Origin: Maridesulfovibrio sp.
GTDB taxonomy: Bacteria; Desulfobacterota; Desulfovibrionia; Desulfovibrionales; Desulfovibrionaceae
Reading direction: 5' to 3'
Assembly: GCF_963678865.1 (NCBI RefSeq)
Contig: NZ_OY787459.1
Location: forward strand, 2,446,501-2,510,500
Length of the DNA: 64,000 nt
This document shows, one piece after another, positions 27,667-37,199 of this stretch. The number at the start of each line of letters is the position of its first letter. Position 1 is the stretch's first letter. Under the pieces are notes generated by a model. That model did not search any database and had not been told where the DNA came from. It worked only from the letters and a program-made list of their open reading frames with translations. The position numbers and the translations under genes are program-made.

Positions 27667-28827
27667 ATGAAAGCCAGATTTATTCTCACCTCACTGCTCA
27701 TTTTCATATTTTCAACACTTCCCGCTTTTGCACAGGGGAACTGCTCTGATATCTTTAAAGCCGAACTCGAAAATATTTCCGGTGTAGATACCGTAATCGC
27801 AAGCGATAACGGCTTTCTTGCCATCCTCAAAGAGGGGAGTAAAAAACAAACCGTCAGTGCGGTTTCGCAGATCAACAAGCTGCGGATAAACAACTCAGGC
27901 GGATGTAATTTCTCAGACACTGCCGTAGCAATCATGAACAGTGACTTTGAACAGGTAAAAAGCGCTTCTTCAGCATCCATGCCCATTAAGGATGTGGCCA
28001 GGCTGCTTTATGATTACGTTTACAAACTCAGTCCGGTTCAGGTTGAAGAGAACCTGAAAGGATATGAAAAGCTTTCCGAACTGGACCCGAAAAACAACTA
28101 CTACAAAGCCCGTGTAGAACATTATACCCAAAGGGCTGAGCTGGTTAAAACCAGATCTGAATTCATTTCCCGTTGCCTTAAACAGTTTCCCGGCGATAAG
28201 ACAATCAGTGATTTAAAAATAAAAAGAGATTTCTATCTCTTTGTGGTTGATAAAGACAGCCCGCTCAAAACGGCTGAGGCCTTCATAGATAAAGTAGCCC
28301 AGGAAAGCCCGCGCCCGGACAAAAAAATGTGCGTCATCGCTTATTCTGCAGATCTGGACAACAGGCAGACAAGTTGTCCGGCTGAATATCAGAAAATCCT
28401 GAACTCCAATGAAGAAGAGCTGCTCATGCGCCATGTTCAATCCCTGCCCGGATACCAATTACAGCTGAACATCAACGGCTACAAGGCACTGAATAAACTG
28501 GCTCCCCACTCCGCTCTGTACACTAATAAACTGGCCGCCTACGAAGCCAAAGAACAGGGCCTGCAGCGCTTGCTCAACTTGAGAACTGTTTCTGGAGAAA
28601 AATTAATCAGCAAGAGCAGCAACCGGGGCAACACCCTTTACGCAACAATCACCAATGAAGCCCTAGACGGTAAATCTGTTTCCGCAAACCGCAAGCTCTT
28701 CAGGTTGCTCACCGACTACTACGCTGCAAGCGGATATGCATACAAAAAATGCGTTCTCAAAAATTCTGCCGGAAAAACCCTCGGAACCATTTCCTGCAGC
28801 AATTCAGAATGTACTTTCAAGCAGTAA
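27667..28827 (+). CDS. Exported protein of unknown function
   Basis: 386 residues from the ATG at 27667, chosen because AAAGGATCAGGA precedes it and a signal peptide follows (MKARFILTSLLIFIFS, ending near PAFAQG). The mature part is charged, with two similar segments around LLYDYVYKLSP...YEKLSELDPKN (residues about 105-135) and ...LNINGYKALNKLAPHS (near 270), perhaps a repeated helical module. Cysteines are few and paired (GGCNF, CSNSECTF). No known domain recognised. Likely periplasmic. Ends at a strong terminator. Confidence 0.72.
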   Translation: MKARFILTSLLIFIFSTLPAFAQGNCSDIFKAELENISGVDTVIASDNGFLAILKEGSKKQTVSAVSQINKLRINNSGGCNFSDTAVAIMNSDFEQVKSASSASMPIKDVARLLYDYVYKLSPVQVEENLKGYEKLSELDPKNNYYKARVEHYTQRAELVKTRSEFISRCLKQFPGDKTISDLKIKRDFYLFVVDKDSPLKTAEAFIDKVAQESPRPDKKMCVIAYSADLDNRQTSCPAEYQKILNSNEEELLMRHVQSLPGYQLQLNINGYKALNKLAPHSALYTNKLAAYEAKEQGLQRLLNLRTVSGEKLISKSSNRGNTLYATITNEALDGKSVSANRKLFRLLTDYYAASGYAYKKCVLKNSAGKTLGTISCSNSECTFKQ

Positions 28828-28852
28828 ATTCAAGTAAAATGACCCAATAGAT

Positions 28853-28892
28853 AACGGTGAAGCGGCTTTCCTGCTGCTTCACCGTTTTTTTA
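28853..28892 (+). terminator. Rho-independent terminator
   Basis: AACGGTGAAGC pairs with GCTTCACCGTT and is followed by a run of T residues (TTTTTT). Ends the transcript of the exported protein gene at 27667. Confidence 0.93.
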
Positions 28893-28986
28893 TACTGACA
28901 ATCTGTAAACACTTATTGCTTATTTTCTTTGACTAAACAGCACTTACATATACAATCAATCAGCACTCTTGCTATCGAGACTCCCT

Positions 28987-30819
28987 ATGACTGCACGCAA
29001 AACAGTTATTTTTATTCTGATATTAATATTTTCCATTGCCGCACCAAGTTCAGTTTTCGCGGATACGCCCCTGAACCTTATCGGCAATGACAAGTCTTAC
29101 CCTCTGGAAAATCATTTTTCATATTTAATTGATAATTCCGGACAAATGTCTTTGGAACAAATTCTCTCAGCAGAAACAGACTCAGAGTACAAGCCTTCTG
29201 CAGGCAGGACTTTGAATGTCGGGGTAACCGACAGTGCATGTTGGGTAAAATTCACCCTCCACAATCCTGAAAACTCTGTAAGGGATCTTGTACTCGAACT
29301 TGGCACCTCGACCATTAATTCTGCAACATTATTCATCCCGAACAGTACAGGAGGATACTCCCGTAAAACAACCGGAGACATGTACCCTATTGAGGAAAGG
29401 GATTTTTTTCATAGAAAACCCTGCTTTAGTTTTCAACTGGGGCCGCAGGGCACCGAAACCTTATACCTGCGCCTCAAAACCAATGCCATCCTTGAAACAT
29501 CATTGACGATCCTTGACCGGGATCATTTTCTGGCCGGACTGCCTGTGGAATACCTGCTTCTGGGCATGTTTTACGCGGCATTCATTGTGGCTATCGCCTA
29601 CAACATTTTTCTTTTCAGCTCGCTAAAGGATTTCAGTCGCCTGCTATACGTTCTTTACGCACTCATTTTCTGTTCCCTATGGATATTTATTGACGGATTA
29701 TGGCATATGTCCGGTTTGTCGCTGCAAACCTTTGACCAGTTGACCGGTGCTCGAGTTGCCAATGCAGGGACATGGCTGACCATGGTCCTTTTTACCAGCT
29801 GGTTTTTCAACTGCCGGCGGAATGCTCCGAGGCTTCACCTGTGGTTTATGTTCATAGCCGCATGGAGCCTTATCAACATCATAATGATCTGCATTCTTCC
29901 TCTTGCCGAATACAAAACACCGGTACGACTGGTCTGGGTTGTTTCAATTCCATCTGTATTATTCTGTGCAGCTTTATTTTTAAAACGAGGTTTCATGCGC
30001 GCCAGATACTTTCTTGCTGCATGGCTGCTTGTTCTGCTCGGAGCAGCCGTCATCTTTATGGATATGTACCTGAACATCATCCCCAGTACATTTATAAGCC
30101 GTTATGCATGGCGAATTGCATCGGTATTTGAAATCATCCTGCTGAGTCTGGCCCTTGCCGACCGCATTAATGAACTTAACCGGGACAAGGAATTAGCCCA
30201 GAACCGTGCTCTTGAAGCAGAACAAAAACTCAAAGAAGGACTGGAGGAAATCGTAACTGAAAGGACTAAAGAACTTAAGAACGCAAACCGCAAACTGAAA
30301 CTATTATCCCAGATGGATGAACTCACTGGATTATACAACAGAAGATACTTTGATCTGTCCCTTGAGCGGGAATGGAAAAGAATGCAGCGCAGCAAGGAGC
30401 AGATCTGCCTGATGATGATTGATGTAGACCATTTCAAATCTTACAACGATACCTACGGACACCAAAGCGGCGATACCTGTCTGCAGAGTATCGCCCAAAG
30501 CATCCGCACCGGAGCAGGACGCAGTTCCGACATCTGCGCCCGATACGGAGGAGAAGAATTCGCACTCATCCTGCCCTCTACTGATTTACCCGGAGGAATT
30601 GCCATTGCCGAAAACATCCGCATGCACATAGAAAAAAAACATGTCCCCCACACAACAGACAAAGGCATTGTCACTGCCAGCATAGGGGTGGCGGCAATCA
30701 CACCGGATGCAGATACTTCTCCGCAACAATTGGTCCAGCTTGCGGATAAAGCCCTCTACAAAAGTAAGCAACAGGGACGTAACCGGACTTCATACTATGC
30801 AGAAGCGCAGGATGAATAG
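28987..30819 (+). CDS. Diguanylate cyclase with 7TMR-DISM sensor
   Basis: 610 residues from the ATG at 28987 (a TTG 18 bp upstream is also in frame). Signal peptide (1-25), then a periplasmic DISM extracellular domain (about 28-180), seven transmembrane helices (about 185-395), a coiled-coil (about 395-440) and a GGDEF domain (about 445-605) with the active site RYGGEEF. An RxxD inhibitory site (RSSD) lies five residues before GGEEF, so product inhibition is expected. It probably makes c-di-GMP in response to a periplasmic ligand, perhaps a carbohydrate. Convergent with the gene at 30824, 4 bp apart. Confidence 0.92.
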   Translation: MTARKTVIFILILIFSIAAPSSVFADTPLNLIGNDKSYPLENHFSYLIDNSGQMSLEQILSAETDSEYKPSAGRTLNVGVTDSACWVKFTLHNPENSVRDLVLELGTSTINSATLFIPNSTGGYSRKTTGDMYPIEERDFFHRKPCFSFQLGPQGTETLYLRLKTNAILETSLTILDRDHFLAGLPVEYLLLGMFYAAFIVAIAYNIFLFSSLKDFSRLLYVLYALIFCSLWIFIDGLWHMSGLSLQTFDQLTGARVANAGTWLTMVLFTSWFFNCRRNAPRLHLWFMFIAAWSLINIIMICILPLAEYKTPVRLVWVVSIPSVLFCAALFLKRGFMRARYFLAAWLLVLLGAAVIFMDMYLNIIPSTFISRYAWRIASVFEIILLSLALADRINELNRDKELAQNRALEAEQKLKEGLEEIVTERTKELKNANRKLKLLSQMDELTGLYNRRYFDLSLEREWKRMQRSKEQICLMMIDVDHFKSYNDTYGHQSGDTCLQSIAQSIRTGAGRSSDICARYGGEEFALILPSTDLPGGIAIAENIRMHIEKKHVPHTTDKGIVTASIGVAAITPDADTSPQQLVQLADKALYKSKQQGRNRTSYYAEAQDE

Positions 30820-30823
30820 CAGA

Positions 30824-31783
30824 TTACATGGTCAGCACAAAATAAACCGCCCCCACCAACACAAGGCTGGCCGCACGCAAGCACTGATTGTAGACGATAA
30901 GTTTCAGAGCCATCCTGCCCCTGAAAATTCCGGCATAGTATGGGAGCTGATGGCGCAGGGCGCGCACCGGAGTTGACAGCAGATTGCCGATAACCAGTGC
31001 CAGCACGATTCCCCGGGGATCGATGGCTCCGGAACCGAGCAGCGAACCTGCGGCTGCGAGTCCGGCGGTAAATTCAGCGGCAAGGCTGAAAGCTATGATC
31101 CCGAAGACATGCGGATCCAACCACGCAAGAAAGCCCAGATGTTCGCTGAGATATGCTTCAAAAGATGTGAACACGCCGTAATGCCGGAGAAAGAAAAAAG
31201 CCGTGTATATAGGAATAGTCAGGTAAATAACCTTTGGGAGCCTGCGCTTGAGACGCTTCAGGGCTTTATCCAAAACATCACGGAAAGACTTAGCTTCATG
31301 ACCCTTTAACCGCTCAGCAACATCTCCGCAGCCGGCATCGGCAGGAAGGGAAAAACGCCCCCAGAGCACAATGGCTCCGGTACGTATAATCGCTGCAATC
31401 AAAGTCAATCCCACATAAATAAAAGCCACATTGCCGATGAACGGAGCGGCAATAAAAAAGACCGTGGGCATATGCAGAAAATAGGTAGGCAGACTGTTGA
31501 AAAGGTTGGAAATAACCAGTTCCCGGTCATTAATTTCACCCTTTTCGTAAGCCTCGGAAAGCATGGAGTTGGCAGCAACCCCCGAAAAAAAGGCCAGAGC
31601 AAAACTGGCCCCGCTTATATCCTTGAGCCGGCCGGCCCTGATCATGGGGGTGGCAATCCGTCCCATAGCGCGTGTCCAGCGCAATCCTTCAACAACGTTA
31701 CCTACCAGCAGCCCAAGACTGATGAACAGCAAAAGCCGGATCAGGGGCCAGCCCAATCCACTCCAGAGAAGATCTAAAGACAA
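30824..31783 (-). CDS. Multi-pass membrane protein with nucleoside-recognition (Gate) domain
   Basis: 319 residues with about eight hydrophobic segments. ALAFFSGVAANSMLSEAY and the second half resemble Gate/nucleoside-recognition domains, which occur in SpmA/SpmB proteins and FeoB. The two halves (30-165 and 190-315) look like a duplicated Gate pair separated by a basic loop. The transported substrate, if any, is unknown. It follows a small conserved gene (31790) on the same strand by 6 bp; both probably share a transcript. Confidence 0.72.
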   Translation of the reverse strand: MSLDLLWSGLGWPLIRLLLFISLGLLVGNVVEGLRWTRAMGRIATPMIRAGRLKDISGASFALAFFSGVAANSMLSEAYEKGEINDRELVISNLFNSLPTYFLHMPTVFFIAAPFIGNVAFIYVGLTLIAAIIRTGAIVLWGRFSLPADAGCGDVAERLKGHEAKSFRDVLDKALKRLKRRLPKVIYLTIPIYTAFFFLRHYGVFTSFEAYLSEHLGFLAWLDPHVFGIIAFSLAAEFTAGLAAAGSLLGSGAIDPRGIVLALVIGNLLSTPVRALRHQLPYYAGIFRGRMALKLIVYNQCLRAASLVLVGAVYFVLTM

Positions 31784-31789
31784 TTTAAC

Positions 31790-32059
31790 CTACTTTTTCT
31801 TCCAATTATCAACAGCTAGAATTCTGAATACGGAATCTTCCTCGGCAAGGACTCCGGCATCTATGAGTTCCTTCATGGCGACCAGAAAATCATTTTCCTC
31901 GCCGCTCCATTTTGCCAGACAGGCCGCGTAGGTGATATCGGTAGCAGCAGCCTTACAATTTTTTTCAGGATCAATCTTGCTACCCTGCATACCTTCGATC
32001 AGCAGAAAGAGAGAATTCGCTTCAACGGATAGTCCGAGATCAAAAATAGAAACAGCCAT
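31790..32059 (-). CDS. Small soluble protein, unknown function
   Basis: 89 residues from the ATG at 32059, chosen because GGAGGAAGCG precedes it; an upstream ATG at 32089 has no such site. Sequence is acidic and helical (GLSVEANSLFLLIEGMQGS, LAKWSGEENDFLVAMKELID). No motif I recognise. It sits directly before the Gate-domain membrane protein gene, so it may be its cytosolic partner. Confidence 0.65.
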   Translation of the reverse strand: MAVSIFDLGLSVEANSLFLLIEGMQGSKIDPEKNCKAAATDITYAACLAKWSGEENDFLVAMKELIDAGVLAEEDSVFRILAVDNWKKK

Positions 32060-32139
32060 CGCTTCCTCCAGAATTGGTTGGTTATGCAATAAAAGTATAC
32101 TTGAATAGCTTTATGGGCCAGAAAAAACCACGCCCGTGA

Positions 32140-32988
32140 CTACACTTTTCCCTGCAGCAAGGATTTAAACTGCTTAAGCTCTTCCGCATCCATACGGCTG
32201 AAATTATCTTCAGCCGGGAAAGACCCGTTATCGACTTCAGTTATGTATCGTTTGACCGCTTCAATGCTCTCACCACGCAACTGAGCGAATTTTTTTACAA
32301 ACTTAGGTACAAAACGGTCAAAAAGTCCGAGAATGTCGTGGTATACCAGCACCTGCCCATCCGTATCAGGACCGGCTCCGATACCTATGGTGGGAACCGA
32401 AACCCGGCGGGTAACTTCCTGAGCGACCTCATGTGGAACCGCTTCCAGAACAATGGAAAAACACCCTGCAGCCTCAAGAGCCAACGCTTCATCCACAAGG
32501 GCAGCTGCAGAACGGGCATTCTTGCCCTGTGCCTTGAATCCACCAAAGCGGGCTACGTGTTGCGGAGTCAACCCTATATGACCCTGTACCGGGACACCGG
32601 AATCTACAATAGCCCGTACATGCTCCAGAAAAGGAAAGCCACCTTCAAGCTTAACCGCCCGCGCACCGGTCCGGCTTAAAAATTTACCTGCATTCTCCAC
32701 TGCCGCCTGCACAGAAGGCTGGTAGGACATGAACGGAAGGTCGCCGACAATGAGCGCTCTTTTTGCCCCGCGCGAAACAGCAGCCGCATGATGCAGCATA
32801 TCGTCCATGGTAACGGAAAGGGTATCTTCATAACCAAGCACGACCATGCCCAATGAATCCCCTACCAAGATCATATCCACTTCCGCAGCATCCACAATCT
32901 GCCCGGAAGGATAATCGTAAGCGGTTACCATGGAAATTTTACGCTGTCCCTTAAGGGCGGTGATGTCCGGGGCTGTTATTTTCTTCAT
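32140..32988 (-). CDS. panB: 3-methyl-2-oxobutanoate hydroxymethyltransferase
   Basis: 282 residues. First step of pantothenate synthesis: adds a hydroxymethyl group from methylene-THF to alpha-ketoisovalerate. Signature sequences are MVTAYDYPSGQIVDAA, LVGDSLGMVVLGYEDTL, VKLEGG, and VQGHIGLTPQH, with the C-terminal GIGAGPDTDGQVLVYHD. The metal-binding Asp of VGDSLGM is present. No panC or panD nearby. Confidence 0.95.
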   Translation of the reverse strand: MKKITAPDITALKGQRKISMVTAYDYPSGQIVDAAEVDMILVGDSLGMVVLGYEDTLSVTMDDMLHHAAAVSRGAKRALIVGDLPFMSYQPSVQAAVENAGKFLSRTGARAVKLEGGFPFLEHVRAIVDSGVPVQGHIGLTPQHVARFGGFKAQGKNARSAAALVDEALALEAAGCFSIVLEAVPHEVAQEVTRRVSVPTIGIGAGPDTDGQVLVYHDILGLFDRFVPKFVKKFAQLRGESIEAVKRYITEVDNGSFPAEDNFSRMDAEELKQFKSLLQGKV

Positions 32989-33255
32989 TTTTTCCTCACA
33001 GATTATATGTAGACTGATTTAGGAAGAATTTTGGGTACAGCATATTGATATGGGCAGTAGAAAACTAAATCAAGTCTAGTGAAAAATGTATCATTGTTTA
33101 ACAAATGTCGTTCTCCAACCTCACCCTTCTGCCATGCTGCTGATAAAGCGCCAGATACAAGTCGCAAAAAAAAACAGAAACAAAGCGTGTATAGATGCGC
33201 AAGTTTCTGTCTTTTTTGCAGCTACGCCGCAGAAGATGATTTTTAAACCGTCTGA

Positions 33256-33942
33256 CTACAATTCCTGCATGACCCAGACAACCCGTCCGACCACGTGTTT
33301 CTCATGGTTTTCGACCGGGATATACTGTTCAGGATGCTGTGAATCATCGGGACGGAGAATGAATCTGGAGTTCTCGGGATCAAAGAAAACCCTGCGGATA
33401 ACAACCCCCTGATGCGGGACATGGATAGCGTAAATATCGCCAGCCATAAGCCTTTTCTGGGAGTCATCAACACCTACGAACGCATCCCGGCGCACCGAGG
33501 GCTCCATAGAAGAACCTTCAGCCCTGAGGACTACCAAGGATGAGCGGTAGTAGGTTTCAGGGATATTAAGTTCTGAAACCTGCTGAGGCTTCCAGATATC
33601 GGCCCCTGCGTCCTCGCCAGCCATGGATGAAACCGGCACGATTCTGCCCCGGGACTGCACTTGTCCATACTGGGCGGTTGTCTCGCTCAAGATCTGGTCA
33701 GCGGCTATTTTTCCCTTGCCCGGCTTAAGATAAACGGGTTCGATTCCGTCGGAAAGCCATTCCGGGTTCAGGCCATGAGTCCTGTATAATTTTATAAACC
33801 ATTCCGCTGGTATAGAGCTTCTGCGCTTCGCGTCAGAAATACTTGACTGTCGAATATTCAAAATTTCGGCAAGCTGAACCTGAGTTCTTGTTCCGGTAGC
33901 CTTCTTGATTCTCTCCAAGCTTTCATCAAACCACTTTGACAC
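33256..33942 (-). CDS. CI-like repressor: HTH plus S24 peptidase-fold domain lacking the catalytic lysine
   Basis: 228 residues. N-terminal HTH of the phage CI type (RTQVQLAEILNIRQSSISD, then IPAEWFIKLYRTHGLNPEWL; residues about 18-65). C-terminal S24/LexA fold: the nucleophile is S145 in EGSSMEPS. The general-base lysine expected about 37-38 residues later is replaced by R183 in VVIRRVFF. It may therefore not cleave itself and may act as a SOS-independent repressor. Usual phage companions are missing, so it could be a captured phage regulator. The upstream 366 bp are AT-rich and may hold its operators. Confidence 0.85.
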   Translation of the reverse strand: MSKWFDESLERIKKATGTRTQVQLAEILNIRQSSISDAKRRSSIPAEWFIKLYRTHGLNPEWLSDGIEPVYLKPGKGKIAADQILSETTAQYGQVQSRGRIVPVSSMAGEDAGADIWKPQQVSELNIPETYYRSSLVVLRAEGSSMEPSVRRDAFVGVDDSQKRLMAGDIYAIHVPHQGVVIRRVFFDPENSRFILRPDDSQHPEQYIPVENHEKHVVGRVVWVMQEL

Positions 33943-34308
33943 GCCTACCTCCTATGCAAACAAAATAAAAACATCTAATAATCATACGAAGTAAAATAAC
34001 CCTTATAAAACAGATCGTTTTTTTTGCACTCAATCGGCTATTCTAATACCAATTTTACACTCTGCTATCACGAAATTTATAAACTAGCAAAACTTTAAAA
34101 TAACGCCTGCTACTACAGGCTACAGAGAATGTAAAACCATAAAGATAAATCAATCATACCTGCAGAAGAGATAGTACAATTGCAATTTATATTAACTCAC
34201 ACATTTTATAGCAAACAAAATATAGCAAAGCAGTATACGTAAGACCTATTATGTTGCGGAGAACACCTTTAAAGACACAGTCGCAATTATAAATAGACAA
34301 CACAGATA
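33943..34308. other. AT-rich intergenic region without genes
   Basis: 366 bp of clearly lower GC than the neighbours between two minus-strand genes. I see promoter-like AT tracts but no confident gene; GCCTGCTACTACAGGC forms a small hairpin. The composition hints at horizontal transfer or an operator region for the repressor at 33256-33942. Confidence 0.45.
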
Positions 34309-35739
34309 TCAGCCCTCGCCCAGAGGGAGGATAAAATAAAAATTGTTCCCACCGTCCTGCGGTTCGTAACCCACTTCTCCCCCGTGCAGCTCCACAACCT
34401 GCCGGACAAAAAACAACCCATGCCCGGAACCGTATTCATTACCCACATTGTCACTGCGGAAGCCGGGCTGAAAAAGTTTATCCCGATCCTCTTCGGATAG
34501 ATGAGGGCCGGTGGTAAAAACATTCAGCTTAAGCCCGTTCCAGCCATTTCTGAAATAATTCTCCACAACCTCCCAGCCGTAAGCTGCAAACTTATCCCGA
34601 CGTCCGTCGCACATGCTTTCTTCACGGGTATATTTCACTGCGTTGGAAAAAAGATTGGCATAAACCTGCGAAATCAAGCCTACATCGGCAACAATGCGCA
34701 CCTCACGGTCCGGCACTCCCCCCATACTTATATCCAGCCGGATACCTCGGTCTTCGAACCTTGAGCGGTAGCGTTCCAGTTGCGGTTCAATAATTTTCTT
34801 AAGCAGATTGCAGGGCCGCTTTTCAACTATATAACGCCCTTCTTCAAAATGCTGCCTGCGCAACAAGGTTTCAAGAAACAGGCTGGTCTGCTCATAATGC
34901 CTGTGAATTTCATTAAACTGGAGAACCAGACCGTTATACAAAAGGTCAAGGTCGTGACTGACTTCGTCTACTGACTTCCTGTAAACCTCACTACGCAGTT
35001 GCCGGATATTTTCAATCCGGTCACGCAGCCGATTATAAAACAATTTGAAATACATATTGGGGACAATGACGTTATGCCCGACATCCTTTACCAGATTGCG
35101 GACAAAATCCAGATGTTCCTGGCCCTTGCGGCGCAGGAGTTTGCTGTGCAGCTGAAAACCGACCCGGTTGACGAATTTCTCAAAAAACAGCGACTGGTGA
35201 TCGGAAAGCTTCTCAAGCTTGTAAAATTCAAAACAGCCGATGACATCTCCGGCAGGCTTAAAAGGAAGCTGGTCAACCAGTTCAATATTTCCCCGGATAG
35301 GAATAAAGAGATGCCCGGCATTAAGCACCTTTTCAAGGGGTACTGAGCTGCATACCGGAGCACGGTTTTCCGTACGTCCTACAGTGATAAAATCATCCGG
35401 ACCCATCGCAAGATAAAGCCTGCAGTCCAAATCAAAAAGCGATCTGGGTACGGCTGTACAGACTGCAAAAAAATCTTCAAGAGAATCAAACTCCTGTGCA
35501 AGATCAAAGAAAATCATCAGCGCCCGCTTTTCCGTTGCGGAAAAACTGTAATCTTTATAATCTTCCATTTTTTCATGGATACGCCGCTGGATATTAAGCA
35601 TTTTTTCAGGCCCTGGTGCGGCAGAAAGGTGGAAACCTTCTCCCAGCGGGCCTTCCGGCTCGTACGAAGACACATCTGCGCTTTTCTTTTCACTACTCAT
35701 GGCATCTATCCGGTGTTCAATATAGAAAGGGACTTTCAC
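34309..35739 (-). CDS. Sensor histidine kinase without membrane segments
   Basis: 476 residues from a GTG at 35739; an ATG at 35700 (MSSEKKS) is an alternative start, and neither has a strong ribosome-binding site. The middle (about 75-220) looks like a GAF-type sensor domain. The H-box is unusual: LVKDVGHNVIVPNMYFKL. A coiled-coil and HATPase_c domain follow (N-box SQVYANLFSNAVKYT; GSGHGLFFVRQVVELHGG). It lacks transmembrane helices and a response regulator in the same operon, so its partner is elsewhere. Divergent from serB. Confidence 0.85.
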   Translation of the reverse strand: MKVPFYIEHRIDAMSSEKKSADVSSYEPEGPLGEGFHLSAAPGPEKMLNIQRRIHEKMEDYKDYSFSATEKRALMIFFDLAQEFDSLEDFFAVCTAVPRSLFDLDCRLYLAMGPDDFITVGRTENRAPVCSSVPLEKVLNAGHLFIPIRGNIELVDQLPFKPAGDVIGCFEFYKLEKLSDHQSLFFEKFVNRVGFQLHSKLLRRKGQEHLDFVRNLVKDVGHNVIVPNMYFKLFYNRLRDRIENIRQLRSEVYRKSVDEVSHDLDLLYNGLVLQFNEIHRHYEQTSLFLETLLRRQHFEEGRYIVEKRPCNLLKKIIEPQLERYRSRFEDRGIRLDISMGGVPDREVRIVADVGLISQVYANLFSNAVKYTREESMCDGRRDKFAAYGWEVVENYFRNGWNGLKLNVFTTGPHLSEEDRDKLFQPGFRSDNVGNEYGSGHGLFFVRQVVELHGGEVGYEPQDGGNNFYFILPLGEG

Positions 35740-35863
35740 CTATCATACGGCCCCCAGTGAAAAGGAGCAAGCATGAAGATATTTTTTTGCCCTTTTAGTC
35801 ATGTTTACTGCGGGTTCATTTTATGCGACAGTCCGCCATCAAAACTACTTCAGGGAAATTACC

Positions 35864-37075
35864 ATGCCCGAAATAATACTCATTCAAATATCCGGCGAGG
35901 ACAAACCCGGCCTTACATCCTCCCTTACCGGGGTTCTGGCGGGTTACGGAATTGATATTCTGGACATCGGCCAGTCTGTAATCCACAATCAGCTTGTGCT
36001 GGGGATACTGATCAGAATCCCGCGCGAAGCTGAGTCCGCTCCTGTGCTCAAGGACATCATGTTCAAAGGGTACGAGCTGGGTGTCACCGTCAAGTTCAAA
36101 CCCATTGAGGCAGACCAATATATGGACTGGGTCAACGCTCAAGGTAAACCCAGACACATTGTCACTCTGGTGGGTGATAAAATTACCGGATCACATATTT
36201 CACGCATTACGCAGATCATTGCAGACAATGGATTGAATATAGATATGATCCACCGTCTTTCCGGTCGCATCCCCATGAACGGAGAACCTGCACCGCGACA
36301 TGCCTGTGTAGAATTCTCCATTCGCGGAGTACCCGAAGATCTGGACCGCATGCGCTCCAATTTTCTGGAAATGGCCGCGCAGGACCAAGTGGATATTGCC
36401 CTGCAGGAAGACAACGTTTTCCGCAGAAACAGAAGGCTGGTGGCCTTTGACATGGACTCCACCCTCATTCAGACCGAAGTCATTGACGAACTGGCCAAAG
36501 CTGCCGGTTCAGGTGATACAGTAAGCAGAATTACCGAGTCTGCCATGCGTGGGGAGATCGATTTCAAGGAAAGCCTGCGCCAGCGGCTGGCGACCCTTAA
36601 AGGGCTCGACGAATCAGTGATGGAAGGAATCGCCCGGAAATTACCCATTACCGAAGGTGCCGAGCGACTCATAACCAACCTGAAGAAGTTCGGCTACAAG
36701 ACAGCCATTATTTCCGGTGGATTCACCTACTTCGGCGAAAAACTGCAGGAGAAACTTGGTGTGGATTACGTCTACGCCAACCGCCTTGAAATAAAAGACG
36801 GCAAACTGACCGGCGGGGTTATCGGTGATATTGTGGACGGTGCCAAAAAAGCGGAGCTGCTGCGCAAAATAGCGGAGAAAGAACAGATCAGCCTGCAGCA
36901 ATCCATTGCGGTCGGCGACGGCGCCAACGACCTGCCCATGCTCTCCATCGCCGGTCTGGGAATAGCCTTCCACGCCAAGCCCAAAGTCAAACAGGATGCC
37001 CGCCAGTCCATTTCCCATTTCGGGCTGGATTCAATTCTCTATCTTATAGGTCTGCGGGACCGGGATACAGATTAG
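35864..37075 (+). CDS. serB: Phosphoserine phosphatase with two ACT domains
   Basis: 403 residues from the ATG at 35864 (CAGGGAA upstream); a longer frame starts at 35801. Two ACT domains (about 1-85 and 95-180) precede the HAD phosphatase, whose nucleophile motif is FDMDSTLIQTE. Later HAD motifs are IISGGFTYF and VGDGANDLPML. Last step of serine synthesis: hydrolyses phosphoserine. The ACT domains probably bind serine for feedback. Followed by a strong terminator. Confidence 0.94.
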   Translation: MPEIILIQISGEDKPGLTSSLTGVLAGYGIDILDIGQSVIHNQLVLGILIRIPREAESAPVLKDIMFKGYELGVTVKFKPIEADQYMDWVNAQGKPRHIVTLVGDKITGSHISRITQIIADNGLNIDMIHRLSGRIPMNGEPAPRHACVEFSIRGVPEDLDRMRSNFLEMAAQDQVDIALQEDNVFRRNRRLVAFDMDSTLIQTEVIDELAKAAGSGDTVSRITESAMRGEIDFKESLRQRLATLKGLDESVMEGIARKLPITEGAERLITNLKKFGYKTAIISGGFTYFGEKLQEKLGVDYVYANRLEIKDGKLTGGVIGDIVDGAKKAELLRKIAEKEQISLQQSIAVGDGANDLPMLSIAGLGIAFHAKPKVKQDARQSISHFGLDSILYLIGLRDRDTD

Positions 37076-37143
37076 ATATAGCCTCAAACGGCTCTTAGAG
37101 GACAAAATCTTCTTATCAAGAGCGCGTTGCCAGTTAAAAAGCA

Positions 37144-37175
37144 GGCCCCGCAGAATCGCTTCTGCGGGGCCTTTT
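37144..37175 (+). terminator. Rho-independent terminator after serB
   Basis: GGCCCCGCAGAA pairs perfectly with TTCTGCGGGGCC around TCGC, then TTTT. It is a 12-bp stem between convergent serB and the DUF4198-type gene, so it may serve both. Confidence 0.93.
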
Positions 37176-37199
37176 CCATACTCTATCCAAAAATCCGGA

